Of a stretch of DNA of 58,000 nucleotides, positions 57,087 to 58,000 are shown piece after piece (positions within the stretch are counted from its first letter, which is position 1; every line of letters starts with the position of its first letter). Position numbers and translations under genes: made by a program. Where the stretch lies: the NCBI RefSeq assembly GCF_030272615.1, contig NC_081415.1, positions 624,715,740 to 624,773,739 on the forward strand, in the 5' to 3' direction. Under the pieces are notes generated by a model. That model did no database searches, was not told where the DNA came from, and saw only the letters and a list, made by a program, of their open reading frames with translations. This stretch comes from Cryptomeria japonica (Eukaryota > Streptophyta > Pinopsida > Cupressales > Cupressaceae).

Positions 57087-58000
57087 TGTTAGACAATTCA
57101 AATAACTAGAAGACAACTGAGAGGGGGCGGTGAATCAGCTATCACCAGATTACCAGAACCTTAAGAAATTAAAACTTTAATACCAGAACCCAAAAGATCA
57201 ATAACAAAATGCATAAACCAATTACCAGAATAGAAGATATACCAATTAAGCACAAGTAACAATTAGAGAACAAATACTATCCACATGACACCAAGATTTG
57301 TACGTGGAAAACCTGCTTAAGGGAAAACCCATAATGGGAGGCCTACCCCTAGTTAGATAATACTCCTATAGTAAGCATGTGAATAAAAATTGAGGGGCCC
57401 ACACTTGCAGGAATGCCAATAACCTAGAGAATACTACTCATTACAAAAGGAGTCTCACTGACTATATAGAAATCTAGACTACAATCTGGAAGAAAGAATG
57501 AATTGCAATGATAGCATCTCATATGCCCGAATACTGTTTTGTTTAAGCTCAATACTAGAGGACTTAATCTTCTTACATAAACCCAACTCGATCACCAATG
57601 ATCGACCAAATCCTCTGCATGAATGATTATTACATTATTTGCTCGCATACCACATTCCTCTATGATCTACTATGAGATCTTACATCATATATATACAAAC
57701 CCTCAACCATAAACAATAAGTTTGGCCACCAAGAAATAAAACAATTACATAATTATAAAACATGTCAGCCTAAAACCAAACAAATAATATCCAACCCATA
57801 AGACATCCTGAAAACACATCAAAAAGTACAATCAACACGTTACACTAAGACGGTCCAAAACCTAGATAGACCTGGACCCAATTTAGGTCCACACGTGCTA
57901 AAACAGTTATCCCAATCAGCCAAGTCTCGAACATGATCACCATTAGCATCTTGAATCTATACTAGAAGCCGCACCAACACCACTTATGCATAACATCAAA
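57087..58000 (-). repeat. 5' LTR of the copia element, incomplete
   Basis: The segment matches 51210-52111 throughout. By comparison the remaining part outside the window should be about 320 bp. Confidence 0.9.

Larger units (their letters stand above)
51210..58000 (-). mobile_element. Ty1/copia element, probable SIRE type, 5' LTR cut by window end
   Basis: The order on the minus strand is 5' LTR (57087 to beyond 58000), PBS, gag, protease, integrase, RT, RNase H, a 3' region with several G-rich tracts, polypurine tract and 3' LTR (51210-52435). Integrase before RT defines Ty1/copia. The RNase H phrases GLWYPKDD and FFLGNKLISSISKKQ resemble the SIRE (Maximus) lineage; no envelope-like ORF is seen. 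The LTRs differ by about a tenth of positions by eye, so it is much older than the Tat insertion. Confidence 0.88.

Overview
The window looks like nuclear DNA of a seed plant with a large, repeat-filled genome. A gymnosperm such as a conifer is my best guess, but nothing here fixes the species. There is no recognisable single-copy host gene, no rRNA or tRNA gene, no CRISPR array and no bacterial operon. Almost everything I can interpret is LTR retrotransposon, nested and partly decayed, separated by AT-rich DNA without genes. Layout: 1-2633 is the 3' end of a plus-strand Tat-type Ty3/gypsy element (3' region plus LTR), which sits inside the 3' end of a copia-type element (2634-4369). 4370-9587 has no gene but holds a solo Tat LTR (6146-6867) and a cluster of GGGCCC-cored palindromes (7011-7376). 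9588-16220 (minus) and 18676-25395 (plus) are two related, structurally complete LTR elements without pol. Each has LTRs, a PBS resembling initiator tRNA-Met, a polypurine tract and a perfect 5-bp target duplication. Each encodes a coiled-coil Gag-like protein with four zinc-knuckle positions, followed by a long second ORF I do not recognise. 25401-31556 is mostly empty, with a SINE-like sequence, a LINE relic and a coding relic that may resemble that second ORF. 31557-34151 is a truncated copia element keeping Gag and protease. 34152-50419 is a 16.3-kb Tat-type Ty3/gypsy element on the minus strand with LTRs about 1.5 percent apart by eye. It has gag, protease, a G-patch-like segment, RT, two RNase H domains, integrase and, in antisense near its 3' end, a plant mobile domain (PMD) gene. 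51210-58000 is a Ty1/copia element of probable SIRE type on the minus strand whose 5' LTR runs off the window. How the parts may work together: the copia element and the two pol-less elements share PBS, polypurine tract and several LTR blocks, so the pol-less elements are plausible parasites of SIRE-like copia machinery. The Tat element carries its own enzymes plus the antisense PMD gene. Upstream of that PMD gene lie two unusual repeat arrays. One is a set of six hairpins with a constant 15-nt loop and stems that vary in a base-pair-preserving way. The other is a set of CGCGTCTGTG-like modules that recur, in opposite orientation on the DNA, in the gag leader. Many premature stops fit C-to-T change at CAG or CGA, as expected from cytosine methylation of silenced repeats. 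All coding regions are probably pseudogenes in this copy.
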